DNA of 64,000 nt. Origin: Mya arenaria. Lineage: Eukaryota; Mollusca; Bivalvia; Myida; Myidae. Shown one piece after another: positions 33,059-45,159 of this stretch. Below the pieces are notes generated by a model. It had not been told where the DNA came from. It saw only the letters and a program-made list of their open reading frames with translations, and did no database searches. Each line of letters starts with the position of its first letter. Position 1 is the first letter of the stretch. The stretch is from the NCBI RefSeq assembly GCF_026914265.1, contig NC_069123.1, forward strand, positions 35,363,178 through 35,427,177, read 5' to 3'. A program made the position numbers and the translations under genes.

Positions 33059-34038
33059 ATTCCTTTTCCATTTCCAACAGTGAAAATACAGCACGCCGTA
33101 TTGAAAAATCCGTAATATGATACTGTCGTTTTCTGATTCCATATCATTCGAGTACCTTGTGTAATCTCGGAACTACTTCCGCGTTGCTAAAAATAGCGTG
33201 ACCAAAAAAGCCGGTAAAACCTGTCAACTTTTAAATATATTAAATTAACTAAATTTACTCACGCTCCAGAAGCATGTTTATATTCAGGAACATGGTTTTC
33301 ATGTTCTTCAAAGAACCATGAGGATAAGCACGAAGAAGAGAACACTTCCAATCTATATAGACAGCTACTTCACACATGCTTCAGTAAACTAGTTGTTTGC
33401 CATTCGAACTTCATATATGTGTTGCAGTATTCATGTATATTATCATAAATATGAGTAGCTCGCCAATACAAAGAAGAAGCCGAATTCAGGTCATCGATAG
33501 AAATAGCGATTGACACACGAACTTCCCTCAATTCTGCATATTATGATCGTCAAAAAATCACAGGAATATTTACTTTGTTTTAAATGGCCGCGTTACTTCT
33601 GTAGACAGGAAATGACGATTAGTGTATACTCGTAAAATAAGTACAGCTTTTTTGTTGTTCTGTTTTTTTGTGCTGTGACATTTAAAATTGATTTCGTATT
33701 AGCTATTTGTTAATTTTGCTAAAACATAAAATATTTTGTTTTTATTTTGTTCAATAAAGTAAATTCTGTAACTCCTGACTTCGTTTCGCTGTAGTAGCCT
33801 CCCTTGATTTCATTACACAAAACTACGCATTCGAATTCATACGCGCGTTTGACAGATGGCGGTAATATTAAATCAAATTGAAACCGAAAAACAAAAAGGA
33901 ATAATTAATTAGGCTGGGATATTAAAAAAGCAATATTACGATAGGACGCTTTTGCGGTCTCGACGGATTCGTTTTTACACACCGAACTCGACGTGTTACA
34001 GGTCACCAGAAAAGCGTCCCATCAATATATACCCTATG
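33059..34038. mobile_element. About 980-bp insertion unique to duplication copy B
   Basis: Copy A reads 'aatgtatcaagtaacagtta' without interruption. In copy B the same sequence is split by this segment, with 'tatcaa' on both sides, as expected for a 6-bp target-site duplication. The insert begins 'attccttttccatttccaac' and ends 'tcaatatataccctatg'. A stem can form near its right end ('ggacgcttttgcgg' with 'agaaaagcgtccc'). It has no long ORF, no TG...CA ends and no recognised terminal inverted repeat, so its class is unknown. Confidence 0.6.
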
Positions 34039-35428
34039 TATCAAGTAACAGTTATAACACGGTTCAACAGTCATGTAAAATGACTCTATATTTACTTACT
34101 TTATATTGACTGCTGCTTAAACATAGGGTGTTATAGTTATTCGCAATCTACATACCAGTCAGGGATGTTAGAGTAAAGTACTTATAAAATTGCTATTGAG
34201 CATTACTGATTTTAAATCATAGATGTTGCATACTATCCCAAAATAATATTACTTGAATAACTAAATTCATAATGAAATCTAATGCTGGCACCTTTTAGAT
34301 GCGATAAAGGTTAGTCTTAATGGCAATGGTAATTCATACGACTTAAGCGTCTGTACATACTTTGATGAATAAGTACCAAACAGAAACGAGCAGATACTCA
34401 AATCAATACCATTTTGCATTTCAACCGAATTCCAGCTTTTCAATAGCGTTACTAGAGATTTTTTGCAAGAAACTGTATTTTCCGTCACCTTTTAAAACAT
34501 TTATAAATGATCGAGCTCTATTTTGAACATATGAAGACGTTTCATCATCGTTACAAGCACCAGGTAGGAACACACATATATGTAACGGTCAGCATACACA
34601 ATGGTGTCTGACCTTATAAAACGTAAGCGAGTCCCTTTAAATGCAATTAGTGTTTATTCATTGATTTAAGATGCTTTTATTTTTGCATGTCCCAAAGACA
34701 CGGATTATGCAGAGGTACGTAAAGTCTTGAGGGTATAACGCTTATTGAAAACGAAAACTGATAAAGTCTTTAAATTAAAATCAAAAAGCCCTTGTCCCAT
34801 GCAGATTTTAAAGAATTGTAATTATATCACACCTAAACAGTTAAAATGCAGAATGAAATACAGTACGTTGAAAGTGTCGCCTAAAACATGGGTTTAATTT
34901 GCAATTATGTTAACAGAATAGCACATTGGAAAGGCTTCCGTTAATCTTTTCGGTATTTCAAGTCACGTGGCAAATATTTCCTTCACTGTGATTGTGAATC
35001 AAATGCTGATATTATACAAGTAAGTAAACACACGTGTTTGTAGATGAAAATCGCACTCAGTTTACATCAGGAAATTATACAGGTATCATTATTTACGACG
35101 TAAAGTGTATAAGTCGGCATAAAATTTCGATGAATAATTTGTGGGCATAATTACACATTTTTAAACCTCCATAACATAATTAATTTTGTTTACAGATGTA
35201 GGTCTATTTCTGGCGTTTCATACATGATTTTCTACCAGTATTTGATTGGCCAGACGATTTCCGTAACAGGTCGGTCTAATTCGAAGTGAAAATGACTATA
35301 TATGACATTAAATAAACAAACAATCTTCCAGCAGCCAAACAGAAATGTGTTGCTCAGGACTCAGCGTTAGGTATATGAGCGAAGGAGAGTCGAATAAGCT
35401 TGGCCTGAATAGATTTTACTCATATACT

Positions 35429-35482
35429 TTATGTTGTTGTTGTTGATGTTGATGTTGTTGTTGTTGTTCTTATTCTTGTTGT
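35429..35482. repeat. Interrupted (TTG)n microsatellite
   Basis: TTG/GTT triplets with interruptions ('gatgttgatg', 'cttattcttg'). This is the copy B counterpart of the tract at 27.57 kb. Confidence 0.9.
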
Positions 35483-36949
35483 TTTCGAAACATACGCTTA
35501 AAACAGAGATAGCTTATATAAGCTAGTGCAATGTAACTTTCTTAAAAAAAACATATGTCGTATATTGCATGCAGATATTAAAGAATTCAAAAGATCAGGA
35601 AAAAAGCTTCGTACATACCTTATAAATTTGCCATAGATGATTAAAACCTAAAATGCATCTTGTATGTATTGTTTTGTCGCAAACACACACTTAATATTTA
35701 TAACGATCCTGCGAAGATCAAGAAAAACACATAATATTATTCCTGACTGCAATACTACTAAATGATATTGGATAGTGATAATATTCGTTGTGTATATGTG
35801 TCCGCCTCTCACTCAATGGTTTGCGTACCTTTGATGGCCAGTCCATGGAAATTTCCTCCCGAACTCCCCATTTTAGGAAAAGGCTTATCAGTCTATGAAA
35901 TTCAATAAGTCAATAAATCACCACTTAGCATGTCATCCTGCTGGGCTATTTACTGTGTGTATTCTCAAATGTTTCTTATACTGGCCAATTTCAATATATT
36001 TGCATTGAGTGTTTCATTAATGAATTGCATGTATAATCAAAGCACTGATAGTGCTGAACGGCTTGAGCCATGATTCCTTAAAAGAACATATGAATGATAG
36101 CATGGCTCTCGTTCGCTCACTCTCACGCCTGCCCGTTCTTCCATTCAACTTGCCGACACACCCGCTCATCCACACACTCACTTACTTCACAAAACCGACT
36201 TACAACCCAACGCACCCACCATACTTATTCGGTGTATTCCATGATCTTTAGAATAACATGGGCAACATAGCAAAAGGTTATTTTCAGATTCAACTAATTT
36301 TTTATACTAGTGTGTTATTCTATTATGCCTATCAACTACACTTTTAAGAGAATTGTAGTATAAAAAATACAATCTCAATTCAGATCACAGCTTAAAAAAG
36401 AGAGTATAACAAATTATTTACAAATGTACATATTTAAACCATTTATCCATAACAGCACTGTATTGAAATAAGAATCATTATAATGTTTAGAAGCATATGA
36501 CTTACACGCGCAAGGGTAGATCTTGTTTGAATTTACACACAAAAGCATACATGTACATAGGAAATGACCCAGTTTACCAAAAAGTTGGAGTATGAACGTC
36601 AATATGATTTTTCAAAATATAAATTATATATTAATGGATAATATAAAGGTTATATGTTCTTCCATCTTACATACAATGATACTTGGTATATTTATCTAGT
36701 CTCACTTCTAGAACAGTGCATGCAGAAGGGAGAAACCCGCACTGAATTAATTATAGATTGTACATCTGAATGTCTTCCCCTTTAGTATCTTATTTAAAGA
36801 ATTATTATGCAATACAGTAACAACTAGCTCAACACCAGACCAAAAAGATTTTCATGGAAGTTTTCCCATTCATATCAGTGTGTTCCCATGTGTTTTATTG
36901 TAAATATACACAATGTATTACACACTCGAACATAAACTTATTTTTAAAT

Positions 36950-37090
36950 CAAACATCATTTCAGGTATGTTTCAGAGACTAATTTCCATTGAAATTTGGT
37001 ACTGTCGAGCATGATTTTCAACTCCACATGGACTCAGTTGAAATGTTGTGGTCTATTATAAAAGTGTTGAACTAACGCTCAGGCCAAAAA
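36950..37090 (+). repeat. Sequence related to intron 1 of lactamase-like gene 2
   Basis: Matches the complement of about 54.83-54.96 kb. Shared blocks are 'caggtatgtttca-agact', 'ttccattgaaat', 'ggtact-tcgag', 'caactccacatgg-ctca' and 'ttgtggtctatta-aaaagt'. In gene 2 this lies in intron 1, just before exon 2. Here it lies about 3.3 kb upstream of gene 1's first exon. A second shared block, 'aatcaaagcactgatagtgc', occurs at 36.04 kb and, complemented, near 55.69 kb, in the same relative order. Confidence 0.7.
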
Positions 37091-37469
37091 CCGTACTTGA
37101 AAAGGAGGTACATGCTTGCATTCAAAAGCATATACACAATCCCTTTCAGAGCATTTTACCACCTCATTCGTCTATACAAATTGGTGAATTAAAAGTTAAG
37201 ACATGAACCCACAATGTTTTCTTCTTGGTTCTTGTGTTTGATAAAGGTTGGAATATGCATAACCTTTTTGTTTGCACGCGTTTTACAAACCAATGCACCT
37301 GATTTGTTTACGTTATGGTCACAGTGTATACATTATTTCCCGCTTTACAGTTAGGTGGGGATTATTTAGGTACCGCTCGCGTTATCACGTCTGTCCGTGC
37401 GACAGTCAGACCCCCCGTCCCGTTTTTGTCGTTTCTATCTCTCTATCTTTCTCGCTCATGTTCTGATTT

Positions 37470-37712
37470 TGGCAGAAGTACACGCCATAGCATGAGGATG
37501 TGTCGCGCTCAAGATCCGTACCCCTAACTTCAAGGTAAAGGACACAGCAACCGCCTAAACTAAGTTTTTGTCCGTCAGTCTGTGTTGTTTTTGTCAATTC
37601 CATATTTTGTTGATCGGATTTGAAAAACAAAAGGGTTTGCAGAAGTGACCAGCATAGTATGAGGAAGTGTCGCTACCATGGTCACAGCAACCGTCTGAAC
37701 TTAGTATGTTTT
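37470..37712 (+). repeat. Two diverged copies of a dispersed repeat
   Basis: 'gcagaagtacacgccatagc' followed by 'atgaggatgtgtcgcgctca' and 'cacagcaaccgcctaaacta' is repeated about 160 bases later. There it reads 'gcagaagtgaccagcatagt', 'atgaggaagtgtcgct' and 'cacagcaaccgtctgaactt'. It resembles a repeat common in bivalve intergenic DNA. ORFs across it are incidental. Confidence 0.6.
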
Positions 37713-38759
37713 GCTATAAAAGCCTTACTGATATGGTGTATTAGGCACTGAGAACCCTTAATGACGGCGAATGGTTGTCAAAATGTGGTTAATGTAACAC
37801 TGTGTAGGCTTAACTAGGCCTACACATGTGTTTGTTTGGCTCTGAATGTACTTTATTGTAGGCATAGTGAAAATAATAGAGAACTGGACTGGCTTATGTT
37901 TAGACCCTCTGAAGTTTGTTTATCTATGAATATGCTTGACTGTTTCCACAAGGAATTGTCAGACCCTTTAAGGGTTCGTATAGAATCCTTCTGTGTTTAA
38001 GAATACCGATTGTTATGCTGCTTTGGCGTTTGCTTGACACATGATGGACTTAAATGTAGCTATATTTGTGATTATTTTGAATTGATTTGGATGTAGGAGA
38101 GTCTTACTGTGGTATGTTTGACACTAGATAAAATTCATTGGAGCAGAATCTAGATTTACAGGGCACTGAATTAACTTGATTTCTTTACTCTCTATGGTCT
38201 ACTAGTATTTCAAATGTATTGTCCATTGAGAACTTCATATTAAGAGCTTCATAGAGTCTCTTTATTGTTTGTTTGGCACAGAAGGTTTATTTGACACGCA
38301 GTGGACTCGAGAACAGTCTGTTAATTGTGACTGTATGCCAGATATGGGTTGATGGTAGCCATAATGAGGTTAAAAGAGCTCTGGCTTATCTGGGGCTTGT
38401 TTGATAATGAGTCGGCTTGTCTGTAACCACAATAAGGATGCAGAGGGCTGCTGGAAACCTATTTTGTCTACAAGACACAATTTGAAATTGCGCCATTATG
38501 GTGTTTGAGGAATTCAGTGGACTTATAGAAACGGTTTTGCTTTCTAAGTACTGTTTCGACCAGAAATGGGGAAAAATGTTTATTGTGTTGTTTTGGTACG
38601 AAAATATTATAGGTTGGAAAAACACAAAATGGACTTCGTGATACTTCCGGCTGAATCTTTATCACATTATATTTTCTCATATTCATTTTACATGACTGAC
38701 AATAATTATTTACTTGATTTTTTGCAAGTACACTTAATCTGTACTGCATAACAGCAAAA

Positions 38760-39195
38760 ACATTTAAACAACATTACATTAATGAAACGCAGTGGATCAT
38801 TATAATATAACTACAGTCCGCCGAGTCCTTATTATATAGCCCCCAAAACATTGACCTTCTGTTATATTGATCATTGTTGAATCTTTAAAACATTGCTAAA
38901 ATACACTGAATCTTTATAAAATTGCTGCACAAACACAATTTTATTATATTACTGCAAAGAAAATCTTATCTTTATTACATTGATGCAAAAACAGTTTAAT
39001 TATAGAACTAGGAAAAAAAACACTGATTTTTTATTCTTTGCGGCAAAAATTTCAATCTTTATCACATTGCGGCTAAATACTGATTCATTAAAACATTGCT
39101 TAAAACACTGAATCTATTGATTATCGGTCATCGCTGCAAAAAAACACACACGCTTTATTATATGGCTGCAAAAACATTAAATCTTAATTATACGA
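38760..39195 (+). repeat. Degenerate short tandem array
   Basis: Loosely periodic blocks combining 'attgctgcaaaaacac', 'tgaatctttat' and 'tatta' recur every 40-60 bases, for example near 38.88, 38.93, 38.98, 39.05, 39.09 and 39.16 kb. It is too diverged to define a unit length by eye. It is not a CRISPR array, because neither repeats nor spacers are regular. Confidence 0.45.
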
Positions 39196-39497
39196 ATTTG
39201 ACTACACCTAATACTTAGTCAAACGAGTTTTTCAGTTTAATTTAATGAATGGATTTATAAATAAGGTATGTGCTATATTATATGTGCGATATACACGTAA
39301 GCGCTAGTACTTTTTTAAATATTTATTCACAAACGCTACTTCTATAATATTTAAGGGACAATGTATTTATTGTGTTTGTAGTGTTGTATAAATTTGTTTG
39401 GCATCCAGACGTAAAATACATTAGAAAAAACTTGACATTTTAAATTTCACAATGTTAAATTCAAACATTTTCAAGGTTTTTAACACATAAGGGTTAT

Positions 39498-39874
39498 TTA
39501 AAGCTGCACTCTCACAGATTTACCCTTTTTACAACCTTTTTATTTTTTGTCTTGGAAAGCGCAATTTTTGTGTTAATTTCTGCAAACCAATGATATAAGA
39601 TTGCTGACAAAAGATCAGATCGCAGATTTTCATTTTTCCGTTCGGAAATTAATGTTTTATGGCTTAAACCGTTATGGCTTAAACCGTTACTAACGGTTTA
39701 AGAAAAATGCATAAAACATCAATTTTTGAACCTAAATATAAAAATCTGCTATCTAATTTTTGTCAGCAGTCTTATATAACTTGTTTCCATGCATTTTCGC
39801 AAAAACTTGCTCGTTCCAAAGCAAAAAATAAAAAAAGTTGTCAAAACGTTCTATCTTTTAGAGTGCAGCTTTAA
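39498..39874. mobile_element. 377-bp 'ttaaagctgcactct' MITE with central hairpin
   Basis: Same family as the element at 26.5 kb: left end 'ttaaagctgcactctcacag', right end 'agagtgcagctttaa'. It carries an extra internal section with 'atggcttaaaccgtt' twice. The second copy begins a perfect hairpin at 39678-39702 (12-base arms, 1-base loop). Flanking TTAA on both sides again suggests a TTAA target. Confidence 0.82.
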
Positions 39875-40386
39875 GGAATGAATTGCGGGATTTATGTCAT
39901 TATCGGGAATGAAAGCAATTTATCCTTCAGACTCCACACACTTTGACCAGTCCAAATGCATTCATAGTCCGATAATGACAACAACCGCAATTTATTCCAT
40001 AAAACAAATTAATAAAATTACGTTATTACTTTAGTCAAAGTTTGTTTTATTATCTGCCTTTAATATCATTCAATAATAGCAGCCTCATCATGGTGTTATC
40101 TAAAATCCATGTAGAAATAAAAAATGGTAAGTTAAACATCGAAATAATCTGGTTATTAGCATCTTAAATGCAATAACACTTATTTGCATGCTAATGATGG
40201 ATAGCTTACCTTATTTAGTTTTCTTATTAGAAAAGATAATGTACCTTAAAAGTCAGATATGTTTTTATATTGCCGAAATTTCTTAAGCATGCAGTACCTT
40301 ACTTTCGATGATAAATACTCCTTGTCGATAAACATTTAAACTTTATAAATCACTGATAACATGCAGAGATTTGTATTCGCATAATC

Positions 40387-42163
40387 ATGGGATTCATTAA
40401 AGTAAGCGTATGTGTGTTAGTGTTAGCGCTAGTTTATGGATGCCTGCAACGATTATTTACGAAGCCACTTCCGGTCGTGGTTGATGGATACGTACACCCA
40501 GCTTTCCAACCAGTGCTTGAAAAATTCAGGTGAGTTGATTGTTATTTTTTTTATATGTTCACAGTACATAACTTTCAGGTTTAACCGCTAAATACACTAG
40601 CCATAAAATATGAACCAGTTTTAAATGTATGCTATCGTGAAACTGTCTACATACATAACGTATACCTTAGCGACACATATATCTAGGCCCTTTTAAATAT
40701 TTGCATTCCAAACACCGTTTTGCCGATGAAAGTAAATGTGATATTTGGTAGATATGCAATGAATTGTTAATTGGTCACGGGCAACATTTCTGTATTGACT
40801 AATAGGTTTTGAAATATGTTAAAATCTATAGAAATTGAAAATGCATTTATGACGAAAACCAGCACACACATAAAGCGTGATTTCAAAAGTATTAAAGCTG
40901 ATTATGAAAGGCAAATATGACCGATATTCAACTTTTAAGCTGATGTAAACAGGTTGAGAGGCCGGGTTTCATGAATAAGCAAATATGACCGATATTCAAC
41001 TTTTAAGCTGATGTAAACAGGTTGAGAGGCCGGGTTTCATGAATAAGTAAATATGGCGAGGTCTTGTTTATAATATAAACGTTTTCAAGTGTGAAGAGTT
41101 CAATTTAGGCTATGTGCTATGTTTAGCGCACGCATACTGATACAGTCTGTTTGCTCACTATATATGATAAACATTATACTAGTTTACCACAATATAAACA
41201 GTACGATATAGGGTTAGGATTAAGGGCTTGTGAATCATTTAACCTTTATTTGTTGAGCTACTTTTTGACTGTACTTAATGTTTTAGCGGAAAAAATCACA
41301 ATAACAACAACTTCGTATTACACAAAATATGTCTCAAATAATATCAGGTTGCTCGAAGATTAGATGATTTTTTATGACAAATAAACTTAAATGTAATTCA
41401 GACAGGTACATTTTTAAAGCATATGTCATTTTTAAGACTAAATTTTAAATGAAAGACTACAGAAACAACCTCAGTAGCCAAAAGGCCTTAAAATGCTATA
41501 ATTTGCATGCACTGTTTCTTTTCTCTGCATGTATAATTTTTATATTGATGAAAGGTTTCAGCTTGAGTTGTTACATAAATAGTTTTACTACTCTGTATGT
41601 AAAGTACTTAATGAGGTTCAAATTGCAGAGACTTGTACTCAAATGCTTAAGAAACCCCTTTTCAGAGAAAATGTAGCAAGCGGAAGGGAGCCCGGCGCCG
41701 CCTTCGCGGTGTACCGAAATGGCCAGCCGCTGGTTGACGTTTGGGGTGGCTATGCGGATGTGGAGGCGGCACGGCCGTGGCGGCAGGACACGATGACACA
41801 AGGCTGGTCCACTACCAAGGGGATCGCCGCTATTGTGGTGGCTGTCATGGTGGACAGGTGTGTTTTGTTGTTTTTGCAAATCAACCAAGTGGTAACTTTA
41901 GTAAAACACAGACAGCTTGCTGATATATGATTGTACTTTTTATTAGTTTTATATAGTTTCATTTATAGCTTTTAATCACACACTGTCTCTTTCATTCTTT
42001 TAAATTTTATACATATATTGAGAAGTGAAATCAATTCCAATAAAGGGGATGGCTGGACTACAAGCGACCCGTGCATGAGTACTGGCCCGAGTTTAAACAG
42101 AACGGGAAAAAGAACATTACCGTGGAAATGCTTCTTACACACCAGGTAATGCATATCAGATAT

Positions 42164-42204
<41 letters not shown>

Positions 42205-44763
42205 TATTATGATTATAATTATGATAATATGTACTGATAAAAACATACTAGCCTTTCTAAATGTTTTTTAAGTGACACTCTTATTCAAAATCAATACATA
42301 CACTTGTATAACAAACATCAATTTTGAGTGATAAACCTTTACCTACTTACTAAATAATGCATATACGGAAAACAATAATTACTGATAACAAGATTGTAAC
42401 CGTGTATATTAAAAAATATATAAAATATATAATATATGCTAAAAGATATACCGGGTCTACTATCTTATTTGGGAGTACGAGTGCATCTTAATAAATAGCT
42501 ACGTGGCACAAATTCACCTTTTAAAAGTGCCAAAACATCGCTTATATTTTTATCTGTACCTAGTCAAATACATTGTTTTATCATTAAAGACAATTGAGTT
42601 AAACTCGATAATGCAATTAACAAATGCATCAATCGAAATTGTGTGCCTTGAATAGGACGTTTTGGATCATAAATTTGCTATAGAAGGCTTGTCTGCCTTG
42701 TATGAGGCATTTTTAATCGGAGGCTACAATTACGAGCTTATAGATGGCCATTGTTAATCATATGGCAATAAAAAAACCTCCCCGTTTTCAGGCGGGGCTT
42801 CCTGTTCTAGACACGCCCATATCTGTTTTGGACATTAGGGAGGAACCCGAAAGGGTTGAGAAGATTCTCGCGACACAAGCCCCTGTTTGGGCCCCAGGGA
42901 CGCAGTTTGGATATCATGCTATCACCTTTGGTCCTTATATAGATACATTGGTCAGAAAAGCTGATCCGAAGAGAAGAAGAATGGAACAGATATTTAGGGA
43001 AGAAATTGGAGAACCATTAGGTATTAATTTATATCACTTCTGATATATAAGAATACTATTGATGGTAGAACAAAATACGTAGGCAGTGTTAAAAGAATCT
43101 GTCAGTGAAAAAACAATTGAACCAATTTATAAAAGTTGTTATGGCGTTTGCCCAGTGCCATTAAACCGGCTTTATGTTTAAACTTCTTGCTACTAAGATT
43201 GTTTCTGTAGTTTTTCGCATAAATATGGGTAGTTTATAGCCTTACTTATATTATAGATATTGACGTTTATATGAACCTGCCTCGTCAGGAGTATCACCGT
43301 GCGGCCCGCCTGTATACGGACCCCGGCTGGATGATCCTCCTTAAAACCCTTTCGGCGCCCCGCTACAGCCGCATGTTTGCTAAACTTATGATGTATCCTG
43401 GTTCACTGTTTGGCAGGGCTGTGCAAGCCGTGGAGGAGATGAAAGATATTGGTGTAAGCATTATTCAACGGAGTTGTGACATCCTTTTGCTGAACTGCAC
43501 ACAAGTCACATGATATTGATAAAAAAATAACATGATGTTGAAAATGAATAGAAATATAAAAATCTCTCTTTTCAAAATTAAGCTTTGTTCCGAATTGTAA
43601 ACAACGTAGCTTGATCACAATTAAATAAATATATTTACACCTCAACTTCCATTCCGTCAATAAACTACCGTTCGACAGTTGCGGTTCCCATCCGCTGAAC
43701 GCAACATCTTCGGATCGCAATACATCTCATAACAATATACATGAAAATTGTTGATCTTGTTTAATATTGTTTGTGTTTTGTCAGCAGGTCCCGTAAAGAA
43801 TCAATCAACATTTCAGAAAGTGTTAGTTTATGATATGTTAAATGTGTTGTTGCAATAAGTGTTTCATGTTTAAAGGTGATTTGAAGATGTTGATCTTTTC
43901 CAGCGTTATTGTGACGTCATTTGATAAAACATTTCCGGTTACAGTTGGGACGTTCTATTTACAGAATAAGTGAGAAAGAACTACTGTAAGGTTTTTCTTA
44001 AATGAAATTAAGAATTTTGTTTTACAATTCACAAGACCATTTCGTTTGCATTTTTCAGAACCTCGGAGCCTTCAATGACCCAGATGTTCGAGAAATTACA
44101 ATATCGTCTATATCTGGCACAATGACTGCACGTGGTGTTGCTAAGCTCTACAGCATCATGGCTGAAGGGGTTAAAGGACGCAGGATTGATTTGTTGTCAT
44201 CTGACGTGACGTCATTGTTTACGTCACCACTTGTAAAAGGAACGGAATCTGTTATAGGAGCCGATAACTGGGCAATGAATAGGGGTTTCCTTTACTACAA
44301 TAATTCTGATGTATGTAACATTTCGGACAAATTATCATTAAAATAACAGTCAAATTAGATGAATATTATTATTTTTTAAAAATGGTTTTATCCAATGATT
44401 TTGCGTAAAGTTAAATATTCGAATAGTAGGTTAATTAGTAATTGCGATGAGTAGAAACTTTCATATAAAACCTGAGTCATATCTTACTGTACACTTGCAC
44501 TTGCTACTTACACCGTCTGTACATATATATATATATATCATAAATGTCCATCCACTGATTATCTATTTTCGTAGGGAAACCTCGTCTTTGGACATCCGGG
44601 GCACGGAGGCCAAATAGGAGGAGCTGATCCGAAAGCGAGTCTCGGATTTGGATACGTAACCAATCATCTATCGATATACGGTGTAGGGGATGACCCGCGA
44701 TACGTTGGCCTCGAGCAAATAGTTTATAAGTGTCTGAAAGACTATGACAAATCTGAACACTGA
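40387..44763 (+). CDS. Serine beta-lactamase-like (LACT family) protein, gene 1 (7 exons)
   Basis: Exons: 40387-40529, 41666-41857, 42046-42145, 42792-43020, 43257-43453, 44059-44310, 44575-44763. All introns are GT-AG with agreeing phases; product 433 aa. The N-terminus (MGFIKVSVCVLVLALVYGCL) is a signal peptide or membrane anchor. The class C/esterase-type domain follows: nucleophile motif STTK with Ser96 and Lys99 in GWSTTKG, catalytic-type tyrosine Tyr186 in GYHAITFG, and the HxG block at 378-383 (FGHPGHGGQ). Metazoan relatives (nematode lact genes, 'beta-lactamase domain-containing protein 2') are of similar size. Their substrates are largely unknown; hydrolase or esterase activity is inferred. 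Exon 2 is markedly GC-richer than its surroundings. A minus-strand paralogue lies 5.7 kb downstream, tail to tail. Confidence 0.94.
40911..41046 (+). repeat. Perfect 68-bp tandem duplication in intron 1
   Basis: Two identical 68-base units, each starting 'gcaaatatgaccgatattca' and ending 'gggtttcatgaataa', followed by a truncated third start ('gtaaatatgg'). Identity suggests a recent event. An assembly artefact is possible. Confidence 0.95.
42164..42204. repeat. (ATC)n microsatellite
   Basis: About 13-14 uninterrupted ATC/CAT triplets just after exon 3 of lactamase-like gene 1, within its intron. Confidence 0.97.
43143..43232 (+). repeat. Dispersed repeat, partial copy 2
   Basis: 'ggcgtttgcccagtgccatt' through 'ttcgcataaatat' matches the second half of the dispersed repeats at 30.16 kb and 52.69 kb. 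It lies in intron 4 of lactamase-like gene 1, ending shortly before exon 5. The corresponding intron of gene 2 lacks it. Confidence 0.7.
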
Positions 44764-45048
44764 CAAAAATGAAAATATTTCAAACTTATATTCATATTTC
44801 TGTCTTGATAAATAGCCGTAAACGTTTATCGCAATAACGAAATGCAACAAAAAAGTATTATCTAAATTTAGCTCTACAAATCTGCCTATCACGTGACTTT
44901 CTGAAAACCTAAAATTCTATGTTGCTTTATATACAAATGATTTTTAAGTTTTTAACCAAGAATTTTTTTATTCAAATAGTTTTCCCGGTTATGCATCCGA
45001 AACAATTATTGCATCGTTTTTTTTACCCTATAATATTTAAATTGCAGA

Positions 45049-45054
45049 ATAAAT
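45049..45054 (+). terminator. Candidate poly(A) signal, lactamase-like gene 1
   Basis: AATAAA about 290 bases past the stop codon of gene 1. It is the first canonical hexamer I noticed downstream on this strand. Confidence 0.4.
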
Positions 45055-45081
45055 ACAGATACAGTACAAAATAATTTGGTT

Positions 45082-45158
45082 TTACTGGGTTGCAAACCCA
45101 CGCGGTTAAAGTAAAAAAAGATAGTATTATTACTCCCGAATCACTAGACCAAGAATAT
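45082..45158 (-). mobile_element. tRNA-like SINE head remnant
   Basis: On the minus strand 'tggtctagtgattcgggagt' resembles a tRNA A-box region and, some 40 bases on, 'gggtttgcaaccc' resembles a B box. No cloverleaf or CCA end can be drawn. It could be a decayed tRNA-SINE head or a tRNA pseudogene. Confidence 0.35.
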
Positions 45159-45159
45159 T

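Larger units (their letters stand above)
30786..35843. repeat. Segmental duplication, copy B (with VWC gene B)
   Basis: Direct duplicate of 22087-27968, starting about 8.7 kb further along. Copy B has a much shorter VWC intron and extra sequence at 33059-34038, about 34.35-34.53 kb and about 34.77-35.32 kb. It lacks the MITE found in copy A. Confidence 0.88.
35844..40386. other. Intergenic region upstream of lactamase-like gene 1, repeats only
   Basis: No gene found. The stretch holds sequence resembling intron 1 of lactamase-like gene 2 (about 36.03-37.09 kb), a pair of diverged dispersed repeats (37.47-37.71 kb), weakly periodic AT-rich sequence (38.76-39.2 kb) and a MITE (39.5-39.87 kb), each listed separately. 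Confidence 0.5.

Noticed and set aside
38760..39195. CRISPR-like periodic repeats
   Set aside because: Neither repeat nor spacer length is constant, and the context is eukaryotic.
41571..41888. 105-codon minus-strand ORF
   Set aside because: Antisense shadow of GC-rich exon 2 of lactamase-like gene 1.
40387..44763. Recent horizontal transfer of a bacterial beta-lactamase
   Set aside because: Seven spliced exons, an intron-bearing paralogue and similarity to the known animal LACT family point to an old metazoan gene.
45082..45158. Functional tRNA gene
   Set aside because: Only loose A- and B-box resemblance; no acceptor stem or anticodon arm can be drawn.
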